This document shows positions 38,968-47,605 of a DNA stretch of 64,000 nt, piece by piece (positions within the stretch are counted from its first letter, which is position 1; the number at the start of each line of letters is the position of its first letter). The translations under genes and the position numbers were made by a program. The stretch lies in NCBI RefSeq assembly GCF_000018365.1, contig NC_011529.1:1674001-1738000 (forward strand). Reading direction: 5' to 3'. The notes beneath the pieces are model-generated. The model made no database searches and was not told the DNA's origin. It was given only the letters and a program-made list of their open reading frames with translations. Source of the stretch: Thermococcus onnurineus NA1. Lineage in GTDB: Archaea > Methanobacteriota_B > Thermococci > Thermococcales > Thermococcaceae.

Positions 38968-39957
38968 TCAGGAGGTCACCTTCACGTTGAGCTTGAGGCT
39001 CTGCACCGTGCCGTTTATCGCCTCAAGGATGAGGTTCTTGGCATCGGTTTCAGCGTAGTTCCCGTCCAACGGTGCCGGCGGGAGCTCTGGCGGTTCATCC
39101 TTGAAGAGGAGGAACCAGACCTGCCACTGGCCGGGTTTATCGATGCTGAGGGTGTAGTTGGTCTCGAACTGGGGCGTCCAGTTGCCCTCGATGTTGACGG
39201 GAACGTCGGGTAAGGTGACGTTGAACCAGCCCGGCATGGGGTACATCTCGTATATTATCGTCGTGTTGGTCGTGCTGTCCCACGTCAGGTTGACGAGCCA
39301 TATCTGGACATAGTAGGTTACGTTCCTGTGCTCGTGGTTCACTATGCCTATTATAACCCTACCTTCCTGGCCTACCCTCAGTTCGGTTGGGTAATCGGCG
39401 GCCTTGCCCTCCGGCCCGAGAATGTAGAACTCCGTGAAGGCCTCGCCGGGCTTCGGGTGGGTTATGACGTAGCCCAGCGTTCCAATGGATGTTATGATGG
39501 CGATTATCAGGATCACCGTGAGGGCCTTGTCGAGCTTGCTCGACTCCTCCCATTCAAGTTCTTTCTTCACGTCCTCGAGCGTTATCCATGGAATCCACGG
39601 CTCGAAGGCCTTTGCTCTGCCGTAGATAGCGATGATTGAAAAAGCAATGTTGAAAATCGTCAGGCTGACGAGTATTGGGATGAGCCTTATACCCCAGGGG
39701 GTGTAGTTGAGGCCGAGGCCTATGAGTGGAACAATGGCTATGCTGAGGCCGAAGCTGAGGGCGAGCCTTTCGAGGTTGTCGAGCTCCTTCCTGTTGGGAA
39801 AGAGGGCAGTTATGAAGACGTAGCCCGGGAAGAAGAGTACAAAGGCTAATCCAAGGGCTTTTCTGAGAAGGCTGTCCGGTGCGTAGAAAATCAGAAGGTC
39901 GAGCAGAATTGAGAGAGTGATGATTGTGAGCAGGTCCCAGTAGTCCTTGAGCTTCAT
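38968..39957 (-). CDS. DUF1616 membrane protein
   Basis: 329 residues: four helices (about 8-27, 32-52, 65-84, 90-112), a cytoplasmic loop, a fifth helix (about 145-165), then an outer beta domain starting FTEFYILGPEGKAADYPTEL and continuing VGQEGRVIIGIVNHEHRN. This arrangement is the standard DUF1616 architecture, a euryarchaeal family of unknown function often found near surface-glycan genes. Several sequons lie in the outer domain. Confidence 0.88.
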   Translation of the reverse strand: MKLKDYWDLLTIITLSILLDLLIFYAPDSLLRKALGLAFVLFFPGYVFITALFPNRKELDNLERLALSFGLSIAIVPLIGLGLNYTPWGIRLIPILVSLTIFNIAFSIIAIYGRAKAFEPWIPWITLEDVKKELEWEESSKLDKALTVILIIAIITSIGTLGYVITHPKPGEAFTEFYILGPEGKAADYPTELRVGQEGRVIIGIVNHEHRNVTYYVQIWLVNLTWDSTTNTTIIYEMYPMPGWFNVTLPDVPVNIEGNWTPQFETNYTLSIDKPGQWQVWFLLFKDEPPELPPAPLDGNYAETDAKNLILEAINGTVQSLKLNVKVTS

Positions 39958-40068
39958 TCACTTCCCCCCTTTGGGCGTCTTCGCCCGGTTTAAAACCCTT
40001 TTCCTCCGGAACCTAGAATAGATTGGGAGTACCTGTGCAGCCATCCTTGAGCACGTCGGGCTGGACAT

Positions 40069-40623
40069 TCACTCCCCCTCAAACAGCTTCACCTCGAGGA
40101 ACTCAACATCCTTCCGCTCGGCGAAGAGGATGAAGAGCAGTCCCAGGCCGATGATGACGAAGGCCTGAGCCACGGGGTCGGTGAGGCTGTCCCTTGTCAG
40201 GTACATCACCGCCGCTGAAAGTCCCAGCCAGCCGGCGAGGTATGCAGTCGCTTTCCCGAAGTGCCTGTAGGATGAGTAGAGAACTACTGCTATGAGGACT
40301 ATCAGGAATGTGTAGTCCGTCACGGCCGAGACTATTAGAACCGCTGAGAGGATGAGCTCTTCCCTTTCGACCCTGATTCCTCTGAGAACGTCGTCGAGCG
40401 CGAGGATCGTGGAGAGGGCCACAAACACGGCAAGCTTGAGTCCTTCCCATGTGTAGATGGAAGTACTGGGAAGCGATACTGCTATGGAGAGGACATAGAG
40501 GTAGAAAGCGGCCAGTGAGGCATTCCTGCTCCTTAACCTCAGCAGATAAGCCAGCATGATCAGGAGGAAGACGTAGTTTTTGAGCACTATTCCAGTTAGG
40601 ATGGTCGCTATCAGCCCTATCAC
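40069..40623 (-). CDS. Integral membrane protein, 184 aa
   Basis: About six hydrophobic helices with short loops; family not recognised. Its ATGA start overlaps the stop of the DUF58 gene, so it is the last member of the MoxR-type operon and likely works with it. A short acidic tail (DVEFLEVKLFEGE) is cytoplasmic or external. Confidence 0.78.
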   Translation of the reverse strand: MIGLIATILTGIVLKNYVFLLIMLAYLLRLRSRNASLAAFYLYVLSIAVSLPSTSIYTWEGLKLAVFVALSTILALDDVLRGIRVEREELILSAVLIVSAVTDYTFLIVLIAVVLYSSYRHFGKATAYLAGWLGLSAAVMYLTRDSLTDPVAQAFVIIGLGLLFILFAERKDVEFLEVKLFEGE

Positions 40624-41903
40624 AGCCTACCCACCACCCTTGGAAGCACGTCTCGGGGGCCGACTTCAATGACCTTTATCCAGCCCCTGACTTTCCTCAT
40701 GACCTCCTTCCTCTCGCGGTAGCCGCGGTAGAGGGTCTCCAGCTCTCTCTCGGTCAGCCCCTCTTTGCTGACGAAGAATACCGGGTTTGGATACAGGAGG
40801 ACGGCCTTTGAGCCTTTTCTCTCGAGCACCCTCGCTGCTTTGATTATCTCCCTCGGGTGGAGGCCGAGGTCATCGACCATTATCACGTACGCCCCGCTCT
40901 TGACTTCCATTGCCGCTTTGAGGGGACCCGAGGCGCTGGAGCCGCGCTTCATCTTCAGTACCAGTCTCCCTATCGTCGATGGGGACGACAGGCCGGATGG
41001 CTTCAGCGGGGGCAAACCTTTCTCGCCCCTGAGTCCGAGCTCGGAGACGAGTGTCAGCGGGTCACTTGCGTGCTCTATTACCCTGACGATGCCCGCCTCG
41101 TCATAGGCTACAACCTTCACGCTGTGGCCGAACCTCCTGAAGTAGGCGGAAAGCTGTGCTATGATGAGGACGAGGTAGTCTATCTTGCCCGCCTTTAGCT
41201 CCCTGCGGAACTTGCGGTCGACGTTGACGAGCAGGTAAACATCAGCGAGGCTTTCCCTCCTGAAGACTCTGACTATAAGCGTGTTGAGCCTTGAGGTGGC
41301 CTTCCAGTCGATTTTGGTTATATCATCCCCTGGAAGGAACTCCCTGAGCTCCTCGAAGTCAAGGGTCTCTGCCCCGATTCCAAGGGCCCTCTCGACCTCG
41401 GCCAGGGCCTCGACCTGGCGCCTCTCCCTCATGGCCTCTTTTATGCTTCTGGGTGATGGGAAGATAGTCATCTTTCCGTGTTCTATCACAGGGAAGTCCT
41501 TCTTAAAGAGCCCGCGCTCATCCTCGAAAGTCGCCTCTGCTTTGATCGCTATCCTGCCCTTAGCCTGGGGAACTATCGTCTGCTCGAGATATTTCTTATC
41601 GCCGGGATTCAGGAAGGTCCTGAGCTCCCTAGCGAAGACGCTCTTCGATGTTTCCCTTATCCTCAGTACGCCCGTAACCCCGGAGAGATTCTCGACTTTG
41701 ATCCTGGCCTTTACAGGCTCCCTCTCGGTTCCTCTCTCCGGAACGGTTCTCTCGACCCTTACACTGGGCTCAAAGCTTAACCTTGCCAGGGCGTAGTGGG
41801 CCATTATCCCGACCGCCATCAGCGCCGCCGCTGGGCTGCCCATCAGGTAGGCGGCGGCCGAAAGGACTGCCGCGAGGGAGAGCAAGACTCCTGCCCTTTT
41901 CAT
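40620..41903 (-). CDS. DUF58 protein (MoxR partner, vWA-like)
   Basis: 427 residues. Two N-terminal helices precede a beta-sandwich region, and the DUF58 core is seen as GIGAETLDFEELREFLPGDD followed by ITKIDWKATSRLNTLIVRVF. A vWA-like segment follows (DVYLLVNVDRKFRRE, VIMVDDLGLHPREI). DUF58 proteins pair with MoxR ATPases in membrane-linked chaperone or assembly systems. Its start overlaps the moxR stop (ATGA). Confidence 0.92.
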   Translation of the reverse strand: MKRAGVLLSLAAVLSAAAYLMGSPAAALMAVGIMAHYALARLSFEPSVRVERTVPERGTEREPVKARIKVENLSGVTGVLRIRETSKSVFARELRTFLNPGDKKYLEQTIVPQAKGRIAIKAEATFEDERGLFKKDFPVIEHGKMTIFPSPRSIKEAMRERRQVEALAEVERALGIGAETLDFEELREFLPGDDITKIDWKATSRLNTLIVRVFRRESLADVYLLVNVDRKFRRELKAGKIDYLVLIIAQLSAYFRRFGHSVKVVAYDEAGIVRVIEHASDPLTLVSELGLRGEKGLPPLKPSGLSSPSTIGRLVLKMKRGSSASGPLKAAMEVKSGAYVIMVDDLGLHPREIIKAARVLERKGSKAVLLYPNPVFFVSKEGLTERELETLYRGYRERKEVMRKVRGWIKVIEVGPRDVLPRVVGRL

Positions 41904-42820
41904 TCCGTTGGCACCTCTACCCTTTCGAGGACTTCCCTTACAATGGTCTTCCCGTCGATGCCGTCCACCTCGTACTCAGGCTTGACGACGATCCTGTGGG
42001 AGATGACTGGAATAGCCAGCCATTTAACGTCATCCGGGATGACGTAGCTCCTCCCTTCTAGGTAGGCCTTAACCTTGGCGGTGTAGAGGAGATGCTCGCC
42101 AGCCCTCGGCGAGGCTCCAAGGATCACCCTCTCGTCGAGCCTCGTCTCCTTGACGATGGCGTATATATAGTCGATTGCTGCCTCACTCACGTGGACTCTC
42201 ATGGCCTCTCTTCTGGCCCTGGCCAGCTCGCTCCCGAGGACGACCTGGTTTGCTTCCGAGAACTGCCCCAGGCTCTTCATCCTGAGCATTGCCTTCTCGC
42301 TCTCCTCGGGGAGGTAAGTGAGGTCTATCTTCATCATAAACCTGTCAATCTGCGCGGTAGGGAGCTCGTAGACGCCCTCCATTTCCACAGGGTTCATCGT
42401 CGCGAGGACTATGAACGGCTCCGGGAGCTTGAGGGGGAGGCCCTCTATGGTGACCTGTCGCTCCTCCATCGCCTCGAGGAGAGCTGACTGTGTCTTTGGA
42501 GAGGCACGGTTTATCTCATCGACGAGAACGACGTTGGCAAAGATGGGGCCCTTTCTTATCTTGAACTCCCCGGTTCGCATGTCGTAAAAGGTGTGGCCGA
42601 TTATGTCTGCCGGCAGTATGTCTGGCGTCATCTGTATCCTCGAGAACTTCAGTCCAAGGGTCTGTGCGAAGTTCTTGCTCAGGGTCGTTTTCGCTATTCC
42701 CGGGACTCCTTCCAGGAGCACGTGCCCGTTGGCTATAATGGCTATCGTCATCAGCTCGATCACATCGTCCATTCCGACTATTGCCTTTCCAACCTCGGCC
42801 TTAATCTTCTCGAGTATCAT
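41900..42820 (-). CDS. MoxR-family AAA+ ATPase
   Basis: 306 residues. Walker A is EGVPGIAKTTLSK and Walker B is VVLVDEINRASPKTQSALLEAMEE, with sensor 1 in VLATMNPVEMEG and the arginine region PTAQIDRFMMKI. A lid domain follows. MoxR proteins use ATP to activate or mature partner complexes; here the partners are the DUF58 and DUF4129 proteins. ATG 42820 follows GGGTGGT; GTG 42829 is in frame. Confidence 0.95.
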   Translation of the reverse strand: MILEKIKAEVGKAIVGMDDVIELMTIAIIANGHVLLEGVPGIAKTTLSKNFAQTLGLKFSRIQMTPDILPADIIGHTFYDMRTGEFKIRKGPIFANVVLVDEINRASPKTQSALLEAMEERQVTIEGLPLKLPEPFIVLATMNPVEMEGVYELPTAQIDRFMMKIDLTYLPEESEKAMLRMKSLGQFSEANQVVLGSELARARREAMRVHVSEAAIDYIYAIVKETRLDERVILGASPRAGEHLLYTAKVKAYLEGRSYVIPDDVKWLAIPVISHRIVVKPEYEVDGIDGKTIVREVLERVEVPTE

Positions 42821-42821
42821 A

Positions 42822-43829
42822 TCAACCACCCATCCTTTCGAGCATCTCGATTATCTCCTTTTCATCCCAGCCCCGCTCCCTCGCCAGAGCCAGGGCGAGC
42901 TCTTCGGGGCTTTCCTTCCTTCTGAAGAAGCGCGAGACAGGCTTCCAGAGCAGCCTTCCCACCGCTCTGAAGATGCCCAGCTCCCTGAGGAGTATTAGAA
43001 TACCGATGACGAGTATCAGCCTGATGACCATGTCTTTGGGCAGTAGCCTCGTTATCGTGACTGTTCCAGCGGTGTACAGGTTGAAGTCCGGGTGATGGGC
43101 CTCGTCTATGTAGAAGGTATCGCCTCCGAGGTACTCGATGAGGTTCCTTAGGAAAGGCTCGTTCTCGCCGTAGAGCTGGTTTATCAGTATATCCGGATCT
43201 GCCAGGATTACGACCCTTCCATTCCCGTATTCGACTTCAGTCATGAGCGGGTACTGCTTCCTCTGGGAGTTTATCATAGCCACCTTGCTCGCGTAGGCCT
43301 CACCGCCCCTCGTCACGAGAATTGCAGAGGGCTCATTTGTGACTATTCTCGTGACGTTTCTTGCCAGAAGGGGGTTCTCTATCCTAACGGAGACTATGAT
43401 CCTATCATCCTTCTCGTAGAAGAAGTCGCGGAGGGGATAGTTGGATATGCTCACTGACAAGTTGAGGGCCCTCAGTATCTCGTTGCCCGTGCCGAAGTCG
43501 TCGGCTATGAAGAGGGTATTTCCACGCTCCAGGAAGGTCTTAATCTGCTCTATCTCGGCATCAGTGAAGGTCATGTTGGGGCCGACTATGACGAGAACAC
43601 CGTTATTCTCGCTGATGCTGGCCATGTCGAAGGATTCGAAGATGGGAGCGACCCGCTTCCCCTCTCCGTGGGCAAGCTTGACGAAGTTTGAAATCCCGTC
43701 CCAGTTTGTGTTGAACATACTGTACTGGGTGGAGCTCTTGAACAGGGGTACCGTCAGCGGCATGGTGATGAGGGTGAAGATGAGTAGGATAAGAACGAGG
43801 TACTTTATGGTTTTATTCACCTCTCTCAC
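42822..43829 (-). CDS. DUF4350 membrane protein
   Basis: 335 residues: one N-terminal helix (about 9-30), a large outer domain with VLVIVGPNMTFTDAEIEQI, the loop TLFIADDFGTGN, and VVILADPDILINQLYG, then a second helix (about 267-287) and a cytoplasmic charged tail. DUF4350 proteins accompany MoxR/DUF58/DUF4129 operons. It overlaps the end of the previous gene by 17 bases. Confidence 0.85.
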   Translation of the reverse strand: MREVNKTIKYLVLILLIFTLITMPLTVPLFKSSTQYSMFNTNWDGISNFVKLAHGEGKRVAPIFESFDMASISENNGVLVIVGPNMTFTDAEIEQIKTFLERGNTLFIADDFGTGNEILRALNLSVSISNYPLRDFFYEKDDRIIVSVRIENPLLARNVTRIVTNEPSAILVTRGGEAYASKVAMINSQRKQYPLMTEVEYGNGRVVILADPDILINQLYGENEPFLRNLIEYLGGDTFYIDEAHHPDFNLYTAGTVTITRLLPKDMVIRLILVIGILILLRELGIFRAVGRLLWKPVSRFFRRKESPEELALALARERGWDEKEIIEMLERMGG

Positions 43830-45555
43830 CCCGAAGCAGCCTCTCGATGCTCGCCCTGAACTCGGTTAGCTCCTCCCCACTCAGGGGGATTTCCCCGTAA
43901 ACGGCTTTCTCGTGGAGCTTTGTTACGGCCTCAAGGTCTGGATACAGCTCCCAGTCGCGGAGAATCCTCAGGACTTCCCTCGGAGTCAGGCTCTCGCTTA
44001 TTCCGAACATCTCCCTCAGCCTTTCTCTGAGGAGCTTATAAGCCTCACCGATGTCTTCGGGGATTTCAAGGAACTCTCCGGACGTTTCATTCCCCCCTGC
44101 CGCGTACTTGAAGACCGTCTTCTGGGATGCTTGAGGCGTTGTTTGGTCTTTCTTTCTCCTAGTTAGGATGCCAGCCGCGAGGAGCATCGCCAGGACAACG
44201 ATTGCGATGTACCTCGGCAGCATGTTCTCCGGCGGGACGACGGTGAGGAGGACCACATTGGAGGTGGCTCCCTCGTACACCTCGCTGCCGGCGAAGGCCA
44301 CGTAGACCTTCAGCCGACCGGGACTCTGCGGCTCCAGGGCGAAGGAGAAGGTTCCGTTCTCGGCCGTGATGTTGAACTGAGGGGTGTCGTTGACATAAAC
44401 GATGAGGGGGAAGGTCATGTTCGGCTTCACCCTTCCTGTGAACGCGGCTTTTTCCCCGAGGGTTATTCTCTCTGGCCCGTTGAGGGTTATCGCAACCGGG
44501 AAGCGCCTGAACTCAACCGTGACTATCTCTGAGGTTCCGGTGTGGGTTCCGTCGCCGGCGAATTCCAGCGGCACCTGGAACGTTACGGCCTCGGAGGAGT
44601 GGTAGCTCTTTGCGAAGCCTCCATCGGGCCCGGTGACGAGCGTTTCGTCTCCAACCGTTATCTCCCTCTCCCCCAGGGGGTTGCCGTAGTAGTCAATGAG
44701 CTTTCCGGAGACGGTGAGGCTCTGGTTCAGAAAGGCGCTGTAGACGTTTTCGACCAGAAAGACGGAGGGTATCTTCCTCACCGTCACGTTGATGGTGTTC
44801 GACCTGAGCCCTCCCTGGGTGGCGTACACCGTGTAAGTCCCGAGCTCCCTGAACCGGTACATGGTGGCAAAGAGCCCGTTCTGGGGGGTGACTATGAGGA
44901 AGGACGTGAAGTTCCCTTTTGTGATGACCACTGTGACAGTCTCGTTGCCCGGACAGGAGCCGAAGATTGTGACTGACTGGTAGAGCATCGGCTCTGAATC
45001 CGAGATCCCTATCTCGAACTTCCCGCTGGGGGGAGTCCTGGAGACGAGTTTATCTATCTCGCCGAGGTACTTTCTGACCTTCTCCGTATTGAACTTCAGG
45101 ATTTCGGTCCCGTTCATCAGTTCCAGAGAGTCTATCTCATCCAGGAGGGACTCCATGTTGAGGACTGTGCCCCGGATTCCGGCTGTAACCGCGGGTGTTG
45201 GATTTTTGCGGAACTCAAGTATGAGCTCGTTCAGAATCATCAGCTCTCTGGAGAATTCGTAGAACGGCTGGATAACTTTCATCACCGTGGGGTTAACTCC
45301 TTTCTCCTGGTAGTACAGCGCCTCCAGGTGGATGAGCTCCAGCTCGTTTAGGGTGGTGTTGGCGAGAGTTAGGCCGTAGCTCTCGTTAACCAGGACGTAC
45401 TTCAGGGAGTCCTCAAAGCGGAGGATAATCTTGGAGAAGTACTCATAGAGAAAAACATCCCTCTGGGTCGGCTCCTCAACGGCCTTCCCGGAGGCGAGTG
45501 GAACGGAGCCGACGATTAGAATTAGGGTTATTATTAAAAGCAACGCTCTCCTCAT
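43813..45555 (-). CDS. Surface protein with Ig-like modules and C-terminal DUF4129 domain
   Basis: 580 residues from MRRALLLIITLILIVGSVPLASG, a signal peptide. A helical outer region is followed by three beta modules (near FEIGISDSEPMLYQSVTIFG, FLNQSLTVSGKLIDYYGNPLG and RITLGEKAAFTGRVKPN), one membrane helix (YIAIVVLAMLLAAGIL) and a cytoplasmic DUF4129-like tail (EAYKLLRERLREMFGISESLTPREVL). ATG 45555 is chosen; 45561 and 45570 are also in frame. A TATA-like stretch about 25 nt upstream suggests a leaderless mRNA for this first gene of the operon. Longer translation would run into the divergent gene. Confidence 0.83.
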   Translation of the reverse strand: MRRALLLIITLILIVGSVPLASGKAVEEPTQRDVFLYEYFSKIILRFEDSLKYVLVNESYGLTLANTTLNELELIHLEALYYQEKGVNPTVMKVIQPFYEFSRELMILNELILEFRKNPTPAVTAGIRGTVLNMESLLDEIDSLELMNGTEILKFNTEKVRKYLGEIDKLVSRTPPSGKFEIGISDSEPMLYQSVTIFGSCPGNETVTVVITKGNFTSFLIVTPQNGLFATMYRFRELGTYTVYATQGGLRSNTINVTVRKIPSVFLVENVYSAFLNQSLTVSGKLIDYYGNPLGEREITVGDETLVTGPDGGFAKSYHSSEAVTFQVPLEFAGDGTHTGTSEIVTVEFRRFPVAITLNGPERITLGEKAAFTGRVKPNMTFPLIVYVNDTPQFNITAENGTFSFALEPQSPGRLKVYVAFAGSEVYEGATSNVVLLTVVPPENMLPRYIAIVVLAMLLAAGILTRRKKDQTTPQASQKTVFKYAAGGNETSGEFLEIPEDIGEAYKLLRERLREMFGISESLTPREVLRILRDWELYPDLEAVTKLHEKAVYGEIPLSGEELTEFRASIERLLRGERGE

Positions 45556-45613
45556 CGCCATCGCATCCATAAGGCATAAAAACCTTATTAAGTTTATTCG
45601 TTCCGGTGTTAGA

Positions 45614-46333
45614 ATGGGGAGGATTTTGGGAAGTATCCTTTTAGCGGCTGGAATCGTCCTGTGGTACCACGGGGGCGTATCTGGAATAACATCTCTGGTC
45701 AACCTGGGAATCGGGGCGATAATTCTTGGTCTGGTAATGGCTGCTATGCCTTCCAGGAACCACGTTGACAGGGAGGCCCTTTTCCTAGCGTGCGAACCTT
45801 CATGTGAGTTCGTTGAAAAGCTAAGGAATGACCTCGAGCTCAGGGGGAAGCCGGTGATCATACCGCCCTACGAAAACCTCCCTAAAGGTGGCATCTTCCT
45901 CCCCAAGTCCGAAGCTGTCTCCTTTAGCCTTGGAAAGCTCGACGAGGGAACCGTATTTGTTACGGGCACCGAGGAGGAGAGCGGCGTTCTGATAAGTCCT
46001 CCTGCTGGATGGGCGCTTGTGAGCTACATTGAGGAGAACGTCGGTGGGCTCTCCGGGACGGGCCTCGGATACGCTTCCTCGGCCGTTTCCTCCGGCTTAA
46101 GCGCCCTGGGCCTCGGTTCGGCGGAGGCCTTTGAGAGGGAAGACGGGACGATAGAGATCTTCGTAAAGCCCCTCTGCGACGGCCCTGTCTACGCTGACCC
46201 CGTTGCCTCGGCCGTTCTCCTCGGAATCGCCGCCGGAATGGAAGAACTCCTGAGGATAGAATCCGTTGAGAGCGTAAAGGACTACGTCAAGGTGATCCTT
46301 GAGCGGCTCGGTGGGATCGAGAGATGGCTATGA
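45614..46333 (+). CDS. Conserved membrane protein, 239 aa
   Basis: Two N-terminal helices (ILGSILLAAGIVLW and LVNLGIGAIILGLVMAAM), then a soluble domain with paired Cys (FLACEPSCEFVEKL), a Gly/Ser-rich loop and a closing helical part. I know of similar archaeal membrane proteins next to MoxR clusters but cannot name a family. Transcribed divergently from the DUF4129 operon and overlapping the next gene. Confidence 0.78.
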   Translation: MGRILGSILLAAGIVLWYHGGVSGITSLVNLGIGAIILGLVMAAMPSRNHVDREALFLACEPSCEFVEKLRNDLELRGKPVIIPPYENLPKGGIFLPKSEAVSFSLGKLDEGTVFVTGTEEESGVLISPPAGWALVSYIEENVGGLSGTGLGYASSAVSSGLSALGLGSAEAFEREDGTIEIFVKPLCDGPVYADPVASAVLLGIAAGMEELLRIESVESVKDYVKVILERLGGIERWL

Positions 46334-46563
46334 GGGAGAACGTCGTCCTGTTCCTTGCGTTGTGGATAATCACGGCCGCACTCGTGAGTCCGTCAGTGGA
46401 GATATTCCTGACCATAGCCCTTATTGGGATATTGATAACCCTTGAGATAGGTGAGTTTTATCTGCCGAGGGACGTCAAAAGCTCTCTGAAACTCTCCGCC
46501 TATCTGCTCCTTCTCGCCTTCGCCTTCATAGTGGCAAGAAAAGTGTATGAAGTGATAAAATAA
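46324..46563 (+). CDS. Small membrane protein, 79 aa
   Basis: Three hydrophobic segments (FLALWIITAALV, IFLTIALIGILITL, SAYLLLLAFAFIVA). Its start lies inside the end of the upstream gene; ATG 46324 has GGTGGGAT 7 nt upstream, and ATG 46330 overlaps the stop as ATGA. Probably a partner of the upstream protein. Confidence 0.75.
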   Translation: MAMRENVVLFLALWIITAALVSPSVEIFLTIALIGILITLEIGEFYLPRDVKSSLKLSAYLLLLAFAFIVARKVYEVIK

Positions 46564-46564
46564 G

Positions 46565-47518
46565 TCAGATGGTTGAGAGAAGCTCCCTAACCGTCCTCCT
46601 TACGGCTTCGTAGCTGTTGAGCTTCGGCTCCCAGCCGGTTTTCTTCGCTTTCTCTATGCTCAGGCGCATGAACTTGACGTCGCCCTTCCAGCCGCGGCCA
46701 CCGTCGACTCCACCTGTGAACCTGAAGGCTGGATTCAGCCCCATCTCCTCGCTGACTATCTCGGCGATTTCCCTGACGGTTATCCAGTCGTCGTTTCCGA
46801 GGTTGTAAGCGTCGTAGGTTTTGCCTTCCTTCCTGAAGTGCTCGAAGATGTGGAGCATCCCATCAACGGTGTCGCTCACGTGGAGGTAGCTCTTCCTCTG
46901 GGTTCCGTCGCCCAGAATTTCCAGTTCATTGGGGTTCTTCCTGAGCTTGTTGATGAAGTCGTAGATGACGCCGTGGTTGGAGCGCTCGCCTATTATGTTG
47001 GCCAGCCTGAAGACGAGAGCTTTGAAGTCGAAGGTGTGGGCGTAGCCGCTTATCAGGGCTTCAGCCGCGAGCTTCGCCCCGCCGTAGACGCTTATCGGCT
47101 CGAGCGGGGCGTAGTCCTCTGGAGTGGGGATGACCTCGGCGTCGCCGTAGACCGTCGATGACGAGGTGAAAACGAGGTATTTGACCCCGGATTTCCTCAT
47201 TGCTTCAAGGAGGTTGTAGGTTATAACGACGTTGGTCTCGTAGAGCAGCTCCGGGCTCTGAGAGCCGATCCTAACCTCCGGATTGGCGGCGAGATGGAAG
47301 ACCACCTCTACGTCTTCAACGGCCTTCTCCACGATTTCCCGATTTCTCATGTCTCCCTCTATGAACTCGAACCTCTCATGCTTGAGCCAGCGTTTAAGGT
47401 TGTCCAGACTGCCGGCGCTTAAATCGTCCAGAACCCTGACCTCGTATCCGAGCTCCATGAGCCTGTCCACAAGATGGGAGCCTATGAAGCCTGCACCGCC
47501 CGTGACCAGAACCTTCAT
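46565..47518 (-). CDS. NAD-dependent nucleotide-sugar epimerase/dehydratase (GalE-like)
   Basis: 317 residues, extended SDR. The Rossmann motif is VTGGAGFIGSHLVDRL; catalytic residues are in FTSSSTVYGDAEVIPTPEDY and SVYGGAKLAAEALI (Y-x3-K). LANIIGERSNHGVIYDFI, GDGTQRKSYLHVSDTVDGML and a binding loop follow. Most similar to archaeal UDP-glucose/galactose 4-epimerases, though the exact sugar cannot be read. GGGTGGT lies before the ATG. Divergent from the next nucleotidyltransferase. Confidence 0.92.
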   Translation of the reverse strand: MKVLVTGGAGFIGSHLVDRLMELGYEVRVLDDLSAGSLDNLKRWLKHERFEFIEGDMRNREIVEKAVEDVEVVFHLAANPEVRIGSQSPELLYETNVVITYNLLEAMRKSGVKYLVFTSSSTVYGDAEVIPTPEDYAPLEPISVYGGAKLAAEALISGYAHTFDFKALVFRLANIIGERSNHGVIYDFINKLRKNPNELEILGDGTQRKSYLHVSDTVDGMLHIFEHFRKEGKTYDAYNLGNDDWITVREIAEIVSEEMGLNPAFRFTGGVDGGRGWKGDVKFMRLSIEKAKKTGWEPKLNSYEAVRRTVRELLSTI

Positions 47519-47544
47519 TCATACCACCACCCATGATGAAGCGA

Positions 47545-47556
47545 AATTATTTAAAT
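47545..47556 (+). promoter_or_regulatory. BRE/TATA promoter of the sugar nucleotidyltransferase
   Basis: GCGAAA followed by TTATTTAAATA in the 87-bp divergent gap; initiation near 47580 gives a leader with GGTGAGC before ATG 47606. The AT core is nearly palindromic and may serve both directions. Confidence 0.5.
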
Positions 47557-47605
47557 ATGTTAGGGGTAAACCCTGTGGTTGAAGTACGTTGGAACGGTGA
47601 GCGCC

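Noticed and set aside
43813-45861. 682-residue version of the DUF4129 protein
   Set aside because: The first ~100 residues lie opposite the divergent gene at 45614 and lack homology; the signal peptide starts at 45555.
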